This document shows, piece after piece, positions 1 through 11,340 of a stretch of DNA of 64,000 nt. The stretch is from Argyresthia goedartella (lineage: Eukaryota; Arthropoda; Insecta; Lepidoptera; Argyresthiidae), in NCBI GenBank assembly GCA_949825045.1, contig OX463814.1, forward strand, positions 29,406,383 through 29,470,382. Direction: 5' to 3'. The translations under genes were made by a program, and so were the position numbers. Position 1 is the stretch's first letter, and each line of letters starts with the position of its first letter. Below the pieces are notes generated by a model. That model saw nothing but the letters and a program-made list of their open reading frames with translations. It was not told the origin of the DNA and did not search any database.

Positions 1-1128
1 TACTTTCTTTTAGCGTAAACGGGCCCCCGAGATCAATTCCAGTATTTTGGAAACATTTACCAGGCTGTATTCTGGAGGACGGTAGGTCCCCCATGATTGG
101 TTGACAGGGCACAGGTTTGCATTTGAAGCAAACGACACATTTGGAAATGCGTGATCGTATTAGGAGTCTAAGACCCATTATCAAAAACTGTCTTTGAATA
201 AGAGATCGCAAGGTCCGAGGACCACAGTGAAGATACTTAAGATGAAAAGCATCTACGATTAATTGTGCGAGATACGATTTTTTAGGTAGCAATACAGGAT
301 GCGACCTAGATATTGGAAAATCAGAGTGCCGAATTCGACCTCCTACTCGCAAGACACCATTATCGTCAATAAACGGTGATAGTTTTTGAATGGATTTCAT
401 GCAGGGCGTATTCTGCTGGATTTGTTTGAGTTCTTGTGTGAAAATATTAGCTTGAACGTCCTTTATCATTATGTCAAGTACCTGACCCAGTTCAGTCTTA
501 GTTAAAGCTGAATGGTTACGAATCTGATTATTTACTCGCGTGTTTTGAATGAATCTGCGAACCCATGCCAAAACTCTCTGCGCCTTCATAAGCGAAGAGA
601 ATTTAGATGTCAATTCGGAGAGGAATTCATCGGATAAGCTTGTACTTATGACTAAGCTGTCTGATATCGTAAGTTTCAACTCTGGTAACTCCTTCGTTTG
701 CATTAACACTCCTTGACAAGGCCAATCAGAGGGAGACAAGCAAAGCCACGCTGGGCCTGTCCACCAGAGAGAGTGTGATAAGAGTTCAGTACATGAAGTT
801 CCTCGACTGCAGCAATCTGCTGCATTGTCCTGTGTTGGCACATGAAACCATGAATGAGCGCTAATCATGTCCGTAATCTGCACTACTCTATTCGCTACAA
901 ACATCTTAAGTAGATGTGGTGGTGTGTTTATCCATGACAGAACCGTACTGCTGTCTGTGTATGCTCTTACTGATGTGATTTTTATTTTCGGTAGCAGCAA
1001 CTCAGCGATATGACTGAGTACAAGAGCGAGCAAAACTGCTGCGCAGAGCTCTAGTCTGTTGACTGTCAGGGTTTTAAGTGGGCAACTTTAGATTTGCCCA
1101 CAATAAGACTAATTTTGTTACTTTCATC
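1..1128 (-). pseudogene. pol: BEL/Pao RNase H and integrase N-terminal region
   Basis: No long open frame survives, but translation in changing frames is clear. At about 1060-740 the peptide includes RAYTDSSTVLSWI, typical of the BEL RNase H domain, and a Trp-rich segment follows. At about 250-100 there is an HHCC zinc-binding integrase N-terminus (AFHLKYLHCGPRTL, then CVVCFKCKPVPC). At about 60-1 the peptide TGIDLGGPF marks the first catalytic Asp of the integrase core before the sequence leaves the window. The frame change from the upstream pol ORF lies near 1085-1130. The assignment rests on these motifs and on collinearity with the rest of the element. Confidence 0.8.
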
Positions 1129-2985
1129 TTAAGTGACTACAACTAGGTAGACACAACATCCGTAGCCCTTACTACTGCCATCACAGTATCCTACAAGATG
1201 GATTTGTAGAGGATTTGAAGGCAAGACTAGTCGGGGCAGTTTTACATCCTGTATGTCAGAGAAGTTAGCAGCTAGAAGATGCCATTGTTTAGCTAAATCG
1301 CTCGGGATCGGTTCATCCCATGTCAGTTTAAGACGCCACATTTCCTGCAATAACAGTTTGGCAGAAAATATTATTGGGTTAATCCAACCGAGTGGATCGA
1401 ATATTCTTGCCACGATTGACAGAATTGATCGTTTTGTGAATTCGACTTTGCAGTCGTCATGGAATACGAATGAGAAACAGTCCTTTACTGGATCCCACTT
1501 GATACCTAATATTTTAAGTGCGGGCTCATTAGATTTCTCTAAAACTTTCGGCAACTGACAATGCTCTTTTGGACGATCAGCGAGTAACTCAGGAGTATTT
1601 GTGCTCCATTTTCTGAGTTCCATCTTACCTAGACTGAGCAGAGCAGTAATCTCCTTCTTAAGAGTCTGAGCCTCTTCTAAAGTTGATGCGCCGGTGGTGA
1701 CGTCATCCATAAATGTTTCCTCGTGCACAGCTCGAGCTGCAAGTGGATAGTCTGACTCATGATCATCAGCTAATTTACGCAGAGTCCTTATAGCGAGGTA
1801 TGGGGAGCTGCTAACGCCATACGTTACGGTATTTAGCTCATACTCTTTTAACGGATCATTTGGAGCTTCCCGCCACAAGATATGTTGGTAAGGCCTATCT
1901 TCAGGTCTAATAAGCAGTTGCCTATACATTTTGCAAATGTCGGCGGTGAATACTACAGCGTGCAGGCGAAACTTAGTTACTAAGTCGATGATATCGATTT
2001 GTAGTTTCGGACCCACATGGACAACGTCATTAAGCGATTTGTTATTTGTCGTGCGACAGCTAGCGTCGAACACAACACGTAGCCGGGTAGATACGCTATC
2101 CGGTCTTATCACGCAGTGATGCGGAATCACATACGTAGCAGACGAAGGCTCAACTGCCTGCATGTGGCCTAACGCTTCATACTGGCGCATGAAATCCGCA
2201 TATTCCGCCCTCAGTTCTGGCTCCCGATCAAGTCGTTTTTCCAGGTTGAGGAAGCGGTTTAGCGCCTGACGATGAGAGTCGCCCAAATCAGGAGTCGAGT
2301 CCTTCAACATAATGGATACAATATAGCGACCTTCAGAATTACGGTAAGTTTCTTTAAGATATTTATCCTCGCAAATGGCGTCTTCTGGTGCACTAATGTG
2401 AGCGGTTGGTGGTTCTTCAACTTCCCAGACACGCTGCACGATCTCATCCAGTGCTAACGTGGAAATTAGGAGTGAAGTCACATCTTGCGCAGGTGAGCTA
2501 ACCTTCGCGTTAACTTGACCCATAATGACCCATCCGAATACGCTAGATAGTGCGCAAGGCAAACCAGCGCCTGGAGCATAACGTGATCCAGTGTAAATAC
2601 GATCGAAACATTCTACGCCAAGAAGTATATCAACTCGGGTTGGTTTATCAAAACTATCATCAGCCAGTTCTAGGTGACTGAAATGTTTGCGAACGCACGG
2701 CGGCAGCGGCGTTTTAGGCATAAGGGAAGTTATTTGTGGGATCACCACTAACGGTAGATCGAATTGAGGGCCTTCGTTGTTACAAGGCGTGATAGAGCCT
2801 TGAGTAACACCTTTTATATTTAGTACTGAACTCTGACCTAGTCCGGTCACAGACATGTTACATTTGCGCACAGACAAACCAAGTCGCTGTGCACAATCAG
2901 TCGTTATGAACGAGTCCATAGAACAACTGTCGATGAGCGCGCGCGCAGTGTGCATCACGCCATGTTGGTTGCGAACGCGAACCAT
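1129..2985 (-). pseudogene. pol: BEL/Pao protease and reverse transcriptase (618 codons open)
   Basis: This long open frame makes up most of a BEL/Pao pol. Residues about 10-170 are the retroviral-type aspartic protease region; its catalytic box reads ALIDSCSMDSFIT where the family has D-S/T-G, so the active-site Gly is replaced by Cys. A linker leads to the Pao reverse transcriptase (about 290-480), with VIPHHCVIRPDS, RLRVVFDAS, FTADICKMYRQL and the polymerase box FMDD. The Pao-specific region after the RT (RSILSIVARIFDPLGW) is present, and the start of RNase H (GYCDGSSKGYG) is at the C-terminal end. The initiating Met is arbitrary: the frame is the middle of a polyprotein. The polymerase Asp pair is intact but the protease probably is not. 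Confidence 0.92.
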
Positions 2986-3476
2986 CGCGGATCCGATATT
3001 TTGGTTGACTGGAGGGCGTCAGATGACTCGCTTGGCCGAGACGTGGCACAAGACAAGCTCGCGTTTTCACTGTGACATAAATCATAAGCATAGTGGTTAT
3101 CATTATCATCATCTTCAGCAATCGCACTCAAATCGTGGGCTACTTCGCAGTGCTCCTGAGTAGATGCGTTTGTGCTATGAGCACAAGTAGACGGATTCGG
3201 AACGCGATTTGAACCCATACCTGGTTTCCTTTCAACATGCAGGAGCGTGCTATGACGTTTCTTACAGATCATACAGTTGGTTCTGGAGGGGCAATTGGAG
3301 CTGTCGTGACCTCCACCGCGTAGACAGTTGGTGCAGAGTTTTAAATCTTTGACTAGTTTCAACCTAGCTGTCGGCTCTAAATTTTGTAACTTAAAACACC
3401 GGTGGTAAGCTGCAGCACGGACACTGGCTGTTATGGTTGGTTCTTTGTTGTTGCTCAACTTCCGTGGAAGCAACAA
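2955..3476 (-). pseudogene. gag: BEL/Pao gag C-terminus with zinc knuckles
   Basis: This frame continues gag after a frameshift near 3400-3410, where the upstream ORF ends just past a Cys-rich motif (CPCCSLPPVF). It then holds KLCTNCLRGGGHDSSNC and CMICKKRHSTLLH, the paired zinc-binding motifs that close BEL gag proteins and bind RNA. The frame overlaps the start of the pol ORF and is lost again around 3000-3060, where the pol frame has an in-frame TGA. Both changes are single-nucleotide, consistent with indels. Confidence 0.8.
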
Positions 3477-4488
3477 AAGACGACTTCGATTGATGTGGAC
3501 TGTAATTTATTTTACGGTTTTGATTTTTATTGGTCCCAGATGAAGGTGTATTTGAGGCAGTTTGACTAACTTCCAAGATTTTTACATAGTCTTGTAAAAA
3601 CGTTAACAAATTAGCAAACGTAGGAAATTTGTTGGCGTTGTTTTCCAGTTCAAAACGTTTTCTAGTATCACTGTCTAATGCACGAGAGGCAATATAGAAC
3701 AGTAGGAATTCAGCAAGTGATTCCAGATTCAGCGCCAGGAGCGCATTCACACTTTCATACAAAGTGTTTGTAAGTGAGTTCAAACTCTCAAGAGTGGGTT
3801 TGTTTATCGGGGACAAGTTCATTACCTTGTCAAGATATGCGGTGGCTAAGACGCGCTCATTATCGTAGCGTTCTAACAACGACTTATACACAATTGGGTA
3901 GTTTTTAGCAGTTAGCGGAAGGCTTTTGGCTATACTCAATGCAAAACCGGATAATGATGATATCAAATAGTGAAATTTTTCAATATCTGACAGTGACGTA
4001 TTTTCATGAATAAGGGGCAAGTAGCTGTCTTTAAATGATTGCCAATTTTCAACAGTGCTATCAAATTTTGGAATTTGTAGTTTTGGCAAGCGTACTTGAG
4101 ATAAATGAGACTCGGTTTTTACTGGTGTTGAAGATGCCTTCGGTTGGTTATTCTCAGACTCCAGAATTTGTGCAACTTGAATGACTTCATAGTAGAGATT
4201 GTCAAAGGACTCTAACACTTGCTCGTTCACTTCAGTATCTCGTGACATTTCCAAATATTTTAGATTGATTTCGTTACACAATTCATAAAAATCAGATCTA
4301 ATGTTATCAATGTGCTTGAATCTTGCATTAAAATTTCGCAGTTTAGACTTGTCTTGATGTACTGCCGTTGATAGATCATACAATATCTGCAAAGATCGAA
4401 ACTCCCTGTCTCTTTTCAATACTAGCGACTTTATTTGTGCCTCCGCTAGTGCTTTAGCCTTTTCCGCATCGACAGCGGCCGGTGCCAT
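3391..4488 (-). pseudogene. gag: BEL/Pao gag (DUF1759-type capsid region)
   Basis: The first module of the element. The N-terminal third is a predicted coiled coil rich in Lys, Glu and Arg. Residues about 130-300 fit the DUF1759 gag domain of Pao/BEL elements, with the hallmark VRLPKLQIPKFDSTVENW followed by FHYLISSLSGFA. The Met at 4488 (MAPAAVDAEKAK) is a plausible true start: only non-coding AT-rich sequence lies upstream. The ORF ends in the zinc-knuckle region because of the frameshift near 3400. Gag would package element RNA into virus-like particles. Confidence 0.85.
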
Positions 4489-4860
4489 TGTGATATATTA
4501 ATACCAAACACTAATCCCAATATGATTCAGTTCACATAAAAATTTCAATTAGTTAGCGAACTACTGTATACAATTTTTTTGTATAGTACACCAACACTAC
4601 ACAGTCTATAAATTTTACTTAGCTTACCTATGTAATAATGCCAAATAAAAGTAATTGTTATCAAGTAAGTAAGTAAATGTGACCTTTGCCCAGCCTTGGG
4701 ACGTTATGGGCTTCTATAATCAGTAAATAAATTGATTATATTTCCTTGCACTCACCAATAACTTTGCTTCTACGACTACAGGGCAGACATATCATAAAAC
4801 CGCTCAATAATAGTTTAGTACAGCAGTAAGTGATTGACGAATCTGGTCGGTCGGTCTCTG
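4489..4860. other. BEL leader / possible LTR region, no gene
   Basis: AT-rich sequence 5' of the BEL gag. It may include the leader and part of the 5' LTR, but no second LTR copy is available for comparison. At about 4680-4712 it contains 'cctttgcccagccttggg' followed by 'acgttatgggctt', a motif I associate with the 3' ends of some lepidopteran retroposons. No coding potential was seen. Confidence 0.35.
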
Positions 4861-4862
4861 AA

Positions 4863-5105
4863 GGTATGCAAAGAATTGAATGTAAAAAATAGTCTTTAGG
4901 TGAATTTTGCACTTTACAAATAGAAAATTGAACGTAAATATTGAAATTTAGATGTAATTTATCATGAAATAACTGTTACTTATAGCAAATAAAACGTAAG
5001 TATTGAAACAAAGACGCTATTTACTTGAAACGAACTGTTGCAAATAGCAAATAGACCGTAGGGATTGCAACCTAGACGTTATTTACCAGGAACAAATCCG
5101 GCTCG
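4863..5105. repeat. Diverged 62-bp tandem repeat, about four units
   Basis: Units starting at about 4864, 4920, 4982 and 5044 share the pattern ata-gcaaat-(a)-ac-cgtaa-tattga. The last three are spaced exactly 62 bp; the first is shorter (about 56 bp). The copies differ at many positions, so the array is old. It lies just upstream (in minus orientation) of the BEL gag leader, so it may be a leader or LTR-associated array, or may be unrelated. Confidence 0.7.
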
Positions 5106-5440
5106 AATGGAACAATTTATGGATGATACTTATGGAATCCTTTGGTTTTTTGATTGGTCTACCCTGGAGACGCTTCTCAGACCTGAAGAATAGTGGACTG
5201 CCGATAGCCAGACATAAATTGGGATATGGGGTGGGACTCACTCAACGGCAAGCCATGACGACGAACGCGACGGAGGTGCACCTCGTATCTCCAACACTGA
5301 TGGTTTGGTTCTTGGTGTTTTCTGGCAGTTCACGTCCAAGGAAAGGTCCCGAAATCAATGCAAAAGGATCATAAGAAATTTTATAACCGGCACTTTTTCA
5401 CCCGCGGTTGTCTTGAAAGATAGTCTCTTCTTTTTTTTTT
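5106..5440. other. No recognisable feature
   Basis: An 83-codon plus-strand open stretch is present, but it matches no family I recognise and has no supporting context. Confidence 0.4.
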
Positions 5441-5559
5441 GTGTCCGTCTTGTTCATAGTTTTTAATTGTCTATGGTGGCGGTCCGTATCGATCGATGGT
5501 ATAGGATTGGAGCTGGATTTAGGATTATGTTGGACCACTAGGAGAGATATCTATGACGA

Positions 5560-6113
5560 TATTCTATTTCCTATCTCTCAGGAAATCAATAAACATTTTG
5601 AGGGGGACCCCACGCATACCAATCCTCTCTAACTTTGCAATTAATAATTGTATAGAAACTGTGTTAGATGCCTTGGCTAAGTCTAGGACTATGGCCAGGC
5701 GTCTGTCATCAGAATCTAGTCCCCTTGGTACAAAACCAGTTAACTTCATCACCGCTTGAACGGTTCATTTCCCGTTACGAAAACCATACTGGCAATCAGA
5801 TAGGGGGTTGTTTTTCTCAGGAAAGTCAGTCAGAGATTTATTCATTATATTCTAAAATATCTTAGAAATAGATGGGAGTATAGATATTGGGCGGCAATTA
5901 TTCGTTGATATTTTGTCACCCACCACCTTCATGGATGGGCGATTTTTTTAAGGCTCGGGGGAAACATCCCGAGGCTATTGATAGGTTGCTAATTTTTACT
6001 ATAGGGTACTGGCATACATCTTTGTTTAGCATTATAACTTTGTAAGAGATACCATCCCTGCCAGTAGAGCATTCCATTTTCATTGAGTTTATTAAATTCA
6101 TTATTTCCATCAA
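5560..6113 (-). pseudogene. LINE reverse transcriptase remnant
   Basis: Two minus-strand fragments in different frames belong to one decayed LINE RT. Residues encoded at 6113-5916 resemble the finger region (STGRDGISYKVI, then ASGCFPRALKKSPIHEGGG, as in ...FP..LK.A.V.PI.KGG). Residues at 5752-5564 resemble RT block 3 (AIVLDLAKASNTVSIQLL, where active elements have LDL.KAFDTV). Asp is kept but AFD is now ASN. The YADD box and C-terminus are not detectable downstream, so this is a truncated, inactive copy. Confidence 0.75.
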
Positions 6114-6339
6114 ATTTGTTTCCGGTATTATTAGAGAATTGAGAGTAGAGCTGCTGTCTGTAACTGGACGAGGGGTAATATAGAAAAGCTAAAATATATT
6201 AAAGCTTATCTCTTAAATAAAGCCTATTATACTATGAATGAGTATGTTAAAGACAAAACTGCATGGCCTCAATGCCCCAAGTTCCATGATTATAATAATA
6301 ATAATTAACCTAACATTTACAAATAATGTAATTTAACCT

Positions 6340-6430
6340 CTCAAAAACTGAGGTTAGTTGGGACGGATCGCGATTTTGAACCTCATGCCATCGTAATAAA
6401 ATTTAAAACCTATAACGAAAAAGTGGCGTT
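6340..6430 (+). repeat. LINE-type 3' terminal fragment
   Basis: The segment 'cgattttgaacctcatgccatc' continuing to 'gtaataaaattt' recurs in reverse complement at 9722-9765 with a few changes, next to a minus-strand LINE. It is probably the 3' terminal part of that LINE family. Neighbouring AT-rich bases 6180-6340 show nothing else. Confidence 0.5.
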
Positions 6431-6439
6431 CGCCGGTGG

Positions 6440-7200
6440 TATTTAAGAGGTTAATAGTCTGGTAATATAATTAAGTGTACAAAAGTGCTATGTAGCGTAA
6501 CTCATAAACAATTATTTAGTTTTAACGTAGAATACAAGTCTGTTACCAAGAAACCAGAGTTTATGGTCATGCTCACTAAAATGCCTTTTCTTGCGACGGC
6601 TCTGTGTAGCGGGTTGCTCCCCTCCCTCAAATATGGCAAGGGGGGTGATGGCTGGTTCACAAGTCATACTTGTGAACTGATACTGCTTGGGGGGACTGGT
6701 CCAGTCTGGTTTCTTATAAGTTGAAACATTGAAACATATTTATTGGCAAGTGTCAATTACATATCAGATTATAAATATGTCGGATCCGGTAAAATTAAAT
6801 CCGTACGGACCAACGAACGGAACGACAAGCGAGTCACGTGACGGGCGCACCGCATGCCACCTGTTGTCTATGACTCGCTTTGACAGAATCTCGGTGCTCG
6901 ATTTGAACGGCAAGGTACTTCACTTTCTGTTGGCGCGTTCTCAAAGAAACACCCTGGGACTGTCCTCTCGTTCTGTGTTGCGGTACCTACAGCTAAGTGT
7001 AATTGTAATAAATTATTGGAGACCATAACGTGATTAGATTAATTGTGAGGTAATAGACAATGTAAAACAGAATATTAAAATGTGCTTAAAATTGTCATTC
7101 CGTGTTTCCTATTTGCTTGATCTCTTGCGCAACGCCCACGATGTCTGATGATGAGTCTCAAGATCCCCAGGGGCGCCCTACTCTGCAAGTAAATAAATAA
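6440..7200 (+). other. Unclassified region, possible LTR-like segment
   Basis: It contains a 99-codon plus ORF (6729-7028) that I do not recognise and a short hairpin 'ggttcacaagt..acttgtgaact' near 6654-6678. At 7141 there is an ATG opening a 19-codon peptide, MSDDESQDPQGRPTLQVNK, next to (aataaat)-rich sequence. The mixture of a GC-richer, promoter-like block (6800-7000) and a truncated Asp/Glu-rich N-terminus would suit a decayed LTR plus gag start, but no paired repeat was found. Confidence 0.25.
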
Positions 7201-7424
7201 AATAAATAAAATATTAATATACATCTGTATAAAAATGTCAGTGGTTACACATAAAAATGCATTCTATAAATTAACATTATTTTAAATAAAAATTGCCATA
7301 AAGTATTAAATTAAAGTTGAATTATATTAAATGAAATTACATTTTCATTGCATTAAATTGGAATCACATTTTATAGTCTAGTAGTAGGTAGTGGTCGCTT
7401 CGAACTCAGCGAATGAGTAGAAGG

Positions 7425-7455
7425 TTTAGAATAAGAATAAGAATAAGAATATATT
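7425..7455. repeat. (AAGAAT)n microsatellite
   Basis: Short array of aagaat hexamers, four units visible. The surrounding 7200-7520 is AT-rich with no coding signal. Confidence 0.8.
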
Positions 7456-7524
7456 TTGTTTAGAAAAATGAAACTTAAAGCTAGGTTAACAAAGTGATAT
7501 CACAAAGGAGGTATTAAGCTACAG

Positions 7525-7590
7525 CGATAAACTGCGGCCCCACACTAGGCAAAGCCTGTATCGTGGGTACCATTTTACGGTTAAAACAAT
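7525..7590 (-). repeat. SINE 3' fragment
   Basis: The minus strand reads ggtacccacgatacaggc...tagtgtggggcc, matching the 3' part of the tRNA-derived SINE seen complete at 39462-39660 (ggttaccacgacacaggg...tggtgtggggcc). The tRNA head is absent, so this is a truncated copy. Confidence 0.6.
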
Positions 7591-7770
7591 GGGTCTTAGC
7601 TAAGAACATTGTAAAAGGTAGGTTAGTACTTTATTTATATTATTAATAACTGACAGAATTACACAAAAATAATCACAAACAGGAATACAAAATAGAAAAT
7701 ATAATATTAACACAGCGCAATATAACATAGCAGTTTGCTCGACAAGCCAGTGTTACAGTCGTTTTTTAAA

Positions 7771-8600
7771 TCATGTGGAATTAGGCGCAGCTTTAATAGG
7801 TTCCGGTAGGCGATTGTACACTGTCGGACCCATGACGTTAGTCAACTTCGATGATTTGGTCAGGGTGTGTGAAACCGTCCTGAGCCTGTGACCGTTGCGG
7901 GTCGCGTGTCCGTGGATGTCGTGATGCCTGCGGAACGAGTCGATGTTCTCGTGCATGTACCCGGCCAACTGGAGTATGACGACGGACGGGAGCGTCAAGA
8001 TGTGCAGCGCTTTAAATTGAGGTTTTACCGACAGGTCCCGGCGGCCCTGGTCTATCGCTCTCACGGCTCGCTTTTGCATCGTGAATGCTCGCTCCCAGTC
8101 CGCTCCGTTCTGCCGCAGCGAGATCACCATGGCGAAATAGCACGCGCGTGCCACGCTGTGCGGCACCGTGCGCACCAGCCGCCGCAGCTTGAAGCATGTG
8201 TTGCTGAGTCGCGCGCACAGTCGCGCCACGTGAGCGCGCCACGTGAGTCCGCGGTCTAGCTCGAAGCCCAGGAACGTCGTTGCTTCCACCTGCTCGATCC
8301 GCATTCCGTCCACTTGGACATTCAGTGGGACGAGACGGCGACCTGATAGGTCGAAGTGGAGGAAGTGAATTTTCTTTAAGATGAGAACGAGACCGTTGTC
8401 ACGGTACCAGTGAGACAGTTCAGCGATAATATGGTTTAGGCTTTGTTCAAGGCCTCCAATTGTCCTATCAGTGATGTTCATCCACGCCATCTGCGTACAT
8501 GACTAATTCGCTGGAGGTCATCGCTTGTGGCAGGTCATTCAGAAGTAGTGAGAATAGTATGTTGGATACCGAAGAGCCTTGAGCACCCTCCACATGTGTC
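7771..8600 (-). pseudogene. LINE reverse transcriptase C-terminal fragment (CR1/Jockey-like)
   Basis: On the minus strand from about 8590, the peptide QGSSVSNILFSLLLNDLPQ and then VMYADG correspond to RT blocks 4-5; the catalytic YADD is YADG. A frameshift at about 8470 leads into a 239-codon ORF (8490-7771) holding the RT thumb and C-terminal domain: LGFELDRGLTWRAHVARL, then QKRAVRAIDQG, and near the end GPTVYNRLPEPIK. The segment is clearly GC-richer than its flanks, as expected of a once-coding insertion. Everything 5' of block 4 is missing, so this is a 5'-truncated, dead copy. Confidence 0.88.
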
Positions 8601-8945
8601 ATCACATCACGTTTTATATAGTAATAGTTCATTATTTTCAAGCTTTTGTAGTAACACAGGTGCAGTCTGGACTGGAAAACAGAGATTTCGCGACGCGGTC
8701 ATAGTGGTATTTATTCGTGGGATTATATGTGTGACTGATGATTTTATTATTTTTATTTTGCTTTATTTTATTGATTTCATTGAGGATTATAGAGTTAAAT
8801 ATGGTTGCTTGGTTTGCCATAAAGTTATTCATAATTCTTTATTCTTTTTTGAACACAGTTATTAAAAAATATACATTAAGAGAAAACATGTACAAAAGCG
8901 AGCTTATCTCTAAAAAGAGATTTCTTCCAGCAAACCAAGACATGA
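8601..8945. other. AT-rich stretch without a gene
   Basis: The open frames here are low-complexity (Ile/Phe/Leu rich) and match nothing recognisable. The bases probably separate two LINE fragments. Confidence 0.5.
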
Positions 8946-9640
8946 CAGGTTTATGGTATCTTGTTGTGGGGGAAAGCAGCGGATATTCAAATTATTTTTA
9001 TTTTACATAAAAGAGCTATTCGAGCAATTTATAATTTAAAACGAACAGACTCCTTAAGAGAGCTTTTTAAAGAAATTGACATACTAACAGTAGCTAGTCA
9101 ATTTATTTTCGAAAATATAATGTAGGTATGTACGCAAGAACCTTACAACATTTTCCAAACTTAGCGACAGCTGTAATGTTAACCTAAGAAATAATCACAG
9201 ACTATGTGCGCCCCGTTTTAGACTCGCGAAGGTTAGCAATTCTTTCAAGGGTCAGTGCATTCTCTACTACAATAAGATACCTCTGGAGATTTTGTAATTG
9301 CCATTTGAGCAATTTAAAAAGCATGTTAAAGCGACTTTGTCGAAAAAGGGATATTACAATGTTCAAGATTACTTAAATGACAGGACTGTATGGGGTTAAT
9401 CTGGCTCAACACAGACCTTGCTGTTAATAATTTTGTAATTATTTATTCCTGCTTATGAATCATAACAATTAAATTTTTCATATTTGTATTAGTTAAGCAC
9501 AACCTATTTTTAAAAGAGATCTAAAAATAAATCTGTGGGAGTTTCTACGCCCTTCTTCTCCCACAGTGGTCCAATTTAGAGAGGAGGCAAAAAATGACTT
9601 TGCTAAGTATATGTAAATATCTACAGTAATAAAGTACTTT
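8946..9640 (+). pseudogene. LINE 3' end with RT C-terminus and 3' UTR
   Basis: Plus-strand translation in shifting frames gives KRAIRAIYNLKRTDSLREL, then ASQFIFENIM and VRKNLTTF, ending in FEQFKKHVKATLSKKGYYN and a stop near 9400. This is the extreme C-terminus of a CR1/Jockey-like LINE. The 3' UTR follows and contains 'cttctcccacagtggtcc' at about 9553-9572. The same family occurs at 27554-28440, and its UTR alone at 14425-14590. Confidence 0.8.
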
Positions 9641-10019
9641 GAATATTGACAGGAAATTTTATCAAGAATGAGTAGACAGTGCACAATATCTAAACATTTC
9701 TAGAAATGCCATTTCCCATCATTGAATTGAATTTTATTATGATGGCATAAGGTTCAAAATCGTAAGCGTGGTAAATGACGGGACTATATCAGTGCCCCCA
9801 CTAAAAAAGGAATTAAGTCGAATCAAACCCTTTTGTTTCTATAACACCATTGGAATGCGCGCATCTAGTTACATGACAAATAAAAGGACATAACCGTATC
9901 TAAACTACTTCATGGATTTTATAAATCACATTAAGGAACTTACGGGTTAAGAGTTGTTATTCTTAGCACTTTTTCTGATTAAAATGGTAAAAGCGCAGCG
10001 GCGTCGTTAGATTCGCATA

Positions 10020-10524
10020 TTATGCAAAAGCTTTATGCCAAGTCTTATCTGAAAATAATAATTCCGTATCATCAGCATATGATATAATCTTGCCGTGGGC
10101 AGGGTTTATTTTGGACAGATTATTTATATAAATGAGAAATAGGACTGGTCCCAGAATACTGCCCTGTGGAACACCCATCTGCACAGGCAGGTCGGAGCTA
10201 ATATTATTATCAATAATGACACATTGTTTACGTCCGCAAAGGTATTCTCCAAATAATTTCAGTGCCACGTATTCCCAAAAGTTCTAGTTTATTTAGTAAT
10301 AAGGGAATAGAGACAGTGTCAAAGGCTTTAGCCAAATCCAAAAAAATACCGATAGTCTTATTTTTATCATCAAGTCTCTTGACCATATAATCAGTTAATT
10401 CATATACTGCATCATCCGTAGACTTTCCGGGCCTAAATCCAAATTGACAATTGGAGAGTAGATTATTATTTTCAAGGTACTCAATAAGTCTTACATTAAT
10501 AATCTTTTCTAAAATTTTGGAGAT
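10020..10524 (-). pseudogene. LINE RT palm domain with intact YADD
   Basis: Reading down from 10524: KILEKIINVRLIEYLENN, CQFGFRPGKSTDDAV, GIFLDLAKAFDTVSIPLLL, then after a frameshift near 10265, MGVPQGSILGPVLFLIYINNL and SYADDTELLF. These are RT blocks 2a to 5 with both catalytic Asp motifs intact. The frame ends just after block 5, so the thumb is missing. Confidence 0.88.
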
Positions 10525-11286
10525 TCACGGAAGTATGGAGATAAGCCTATAATTATTGACACTGTCTCTATCACCTGTCTTATGTATCGGGTGTATTAAG
10601 GATTTTTTTAAACAATTCGGGAGAGTTCCAACAGCAAGGCAGTTCCTAAGAATGTAGGTTAGCGGTGGGATCAATATTTTTCGATAATTCTCAAGGAGTT
10701 TGTTTGGAATCTTGTCCCAGCCAGTATTGGAGGTAATTTTAAGACCAGTTATTATGTTATTAACCTCCTCCTCATCAGTGTCTAGCAGAACAAACGAGTT
10801 AGTGTTTATTTTCGGAGGATTAGTTAACCTACGGATATCTAGATTAGATTTGGGAATTTTACTAGCTAGAACATTTCCAATATTAGCAAAATATTTGTTA
10901 ACGTTATTTATAGAGTTTTGTATATCATTTTGATTCAGTAGTTCATGAGTAGATGTTTTAGATTTTTTCGTATATGTAATTATTTTAATGGCTTCCCAGT
11001 TTTTTTTGTTATTCTTACCTGCTTTTTCTATTAGACTTTTATCATTATCTCTTTTTATTTTCTTTAATAATTGATTGCAGAAGTTCCTGTATCTCTTATA
11101 GATTATATTTAGAATTAGGTTATTAGGTTCTTTTTTTGCTTTTTTATGCATTTGATCTCTGTTTCGCATGCATTTTATCAAGCCTATGGTTATACAGGGT
11201 TTAATCATTTTATTACGTCGTGATATTTTTGTAACTACTGTGTTTTTGTCAAGCGCTATTTGTATAGAGTTTATTAAGTATTCCAT
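10525..11286 (-). pseudogene. LINE RT N-terminal region
   Basis: A 253-codon ORF, Lys/Asn-rich. The first 130 residues form the basic linker between endonuclease and RT (RRNKMIKPCITIGLIKCMR, MHKKAKKEPNN). The end holds RT blocks 0-1: NTGWDKIPNKLLENY and PNCLKKSLIHPIHKTGDRD followed by NNYRLISILP. A stop or frameshift at about 10525 separates it from the palm fragment below. Confidence 0.85.
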
Positions 11287-11340
11287 CGCAAGGTTAGGGT
11301 CATTGCTACTGTAAATAGGCTGTAAATCAATATTTGTAAG

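Larger units (their letters stand above)
1..4488 (-). mobile_element. BEL/Pao LTR retrotransposon, truncated by window edge
   Basis: Reading leftward on the minus strand, the parts come in BEL/Pao order: gag, zinc knuckles, aspartic protease, reverse transcriptase, RNase H and the integrase N-terminus. The element leaves the window at base 1, so the integrase core and the 3' LTR are missing. I could not place the 5' LTR in 4489-5100, because its partner is outside the window. At least three reading-frame breaks (about 3400, 3050 and 1090) separate the modules, so this copy is probably non-autonomous. Confidence 0.9.

Noticed and set aside
1253..1558. 101-codon plus ORF over the BEL pol gene
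   Set aside because: Antisense shadow of a well-supported reverse transcriptase frame.
8012..8259. GC-rich plus and minus ORFs around 8.1 kb
   Set aside because: Alternative frames of the LINE RT C-terminal fragment.
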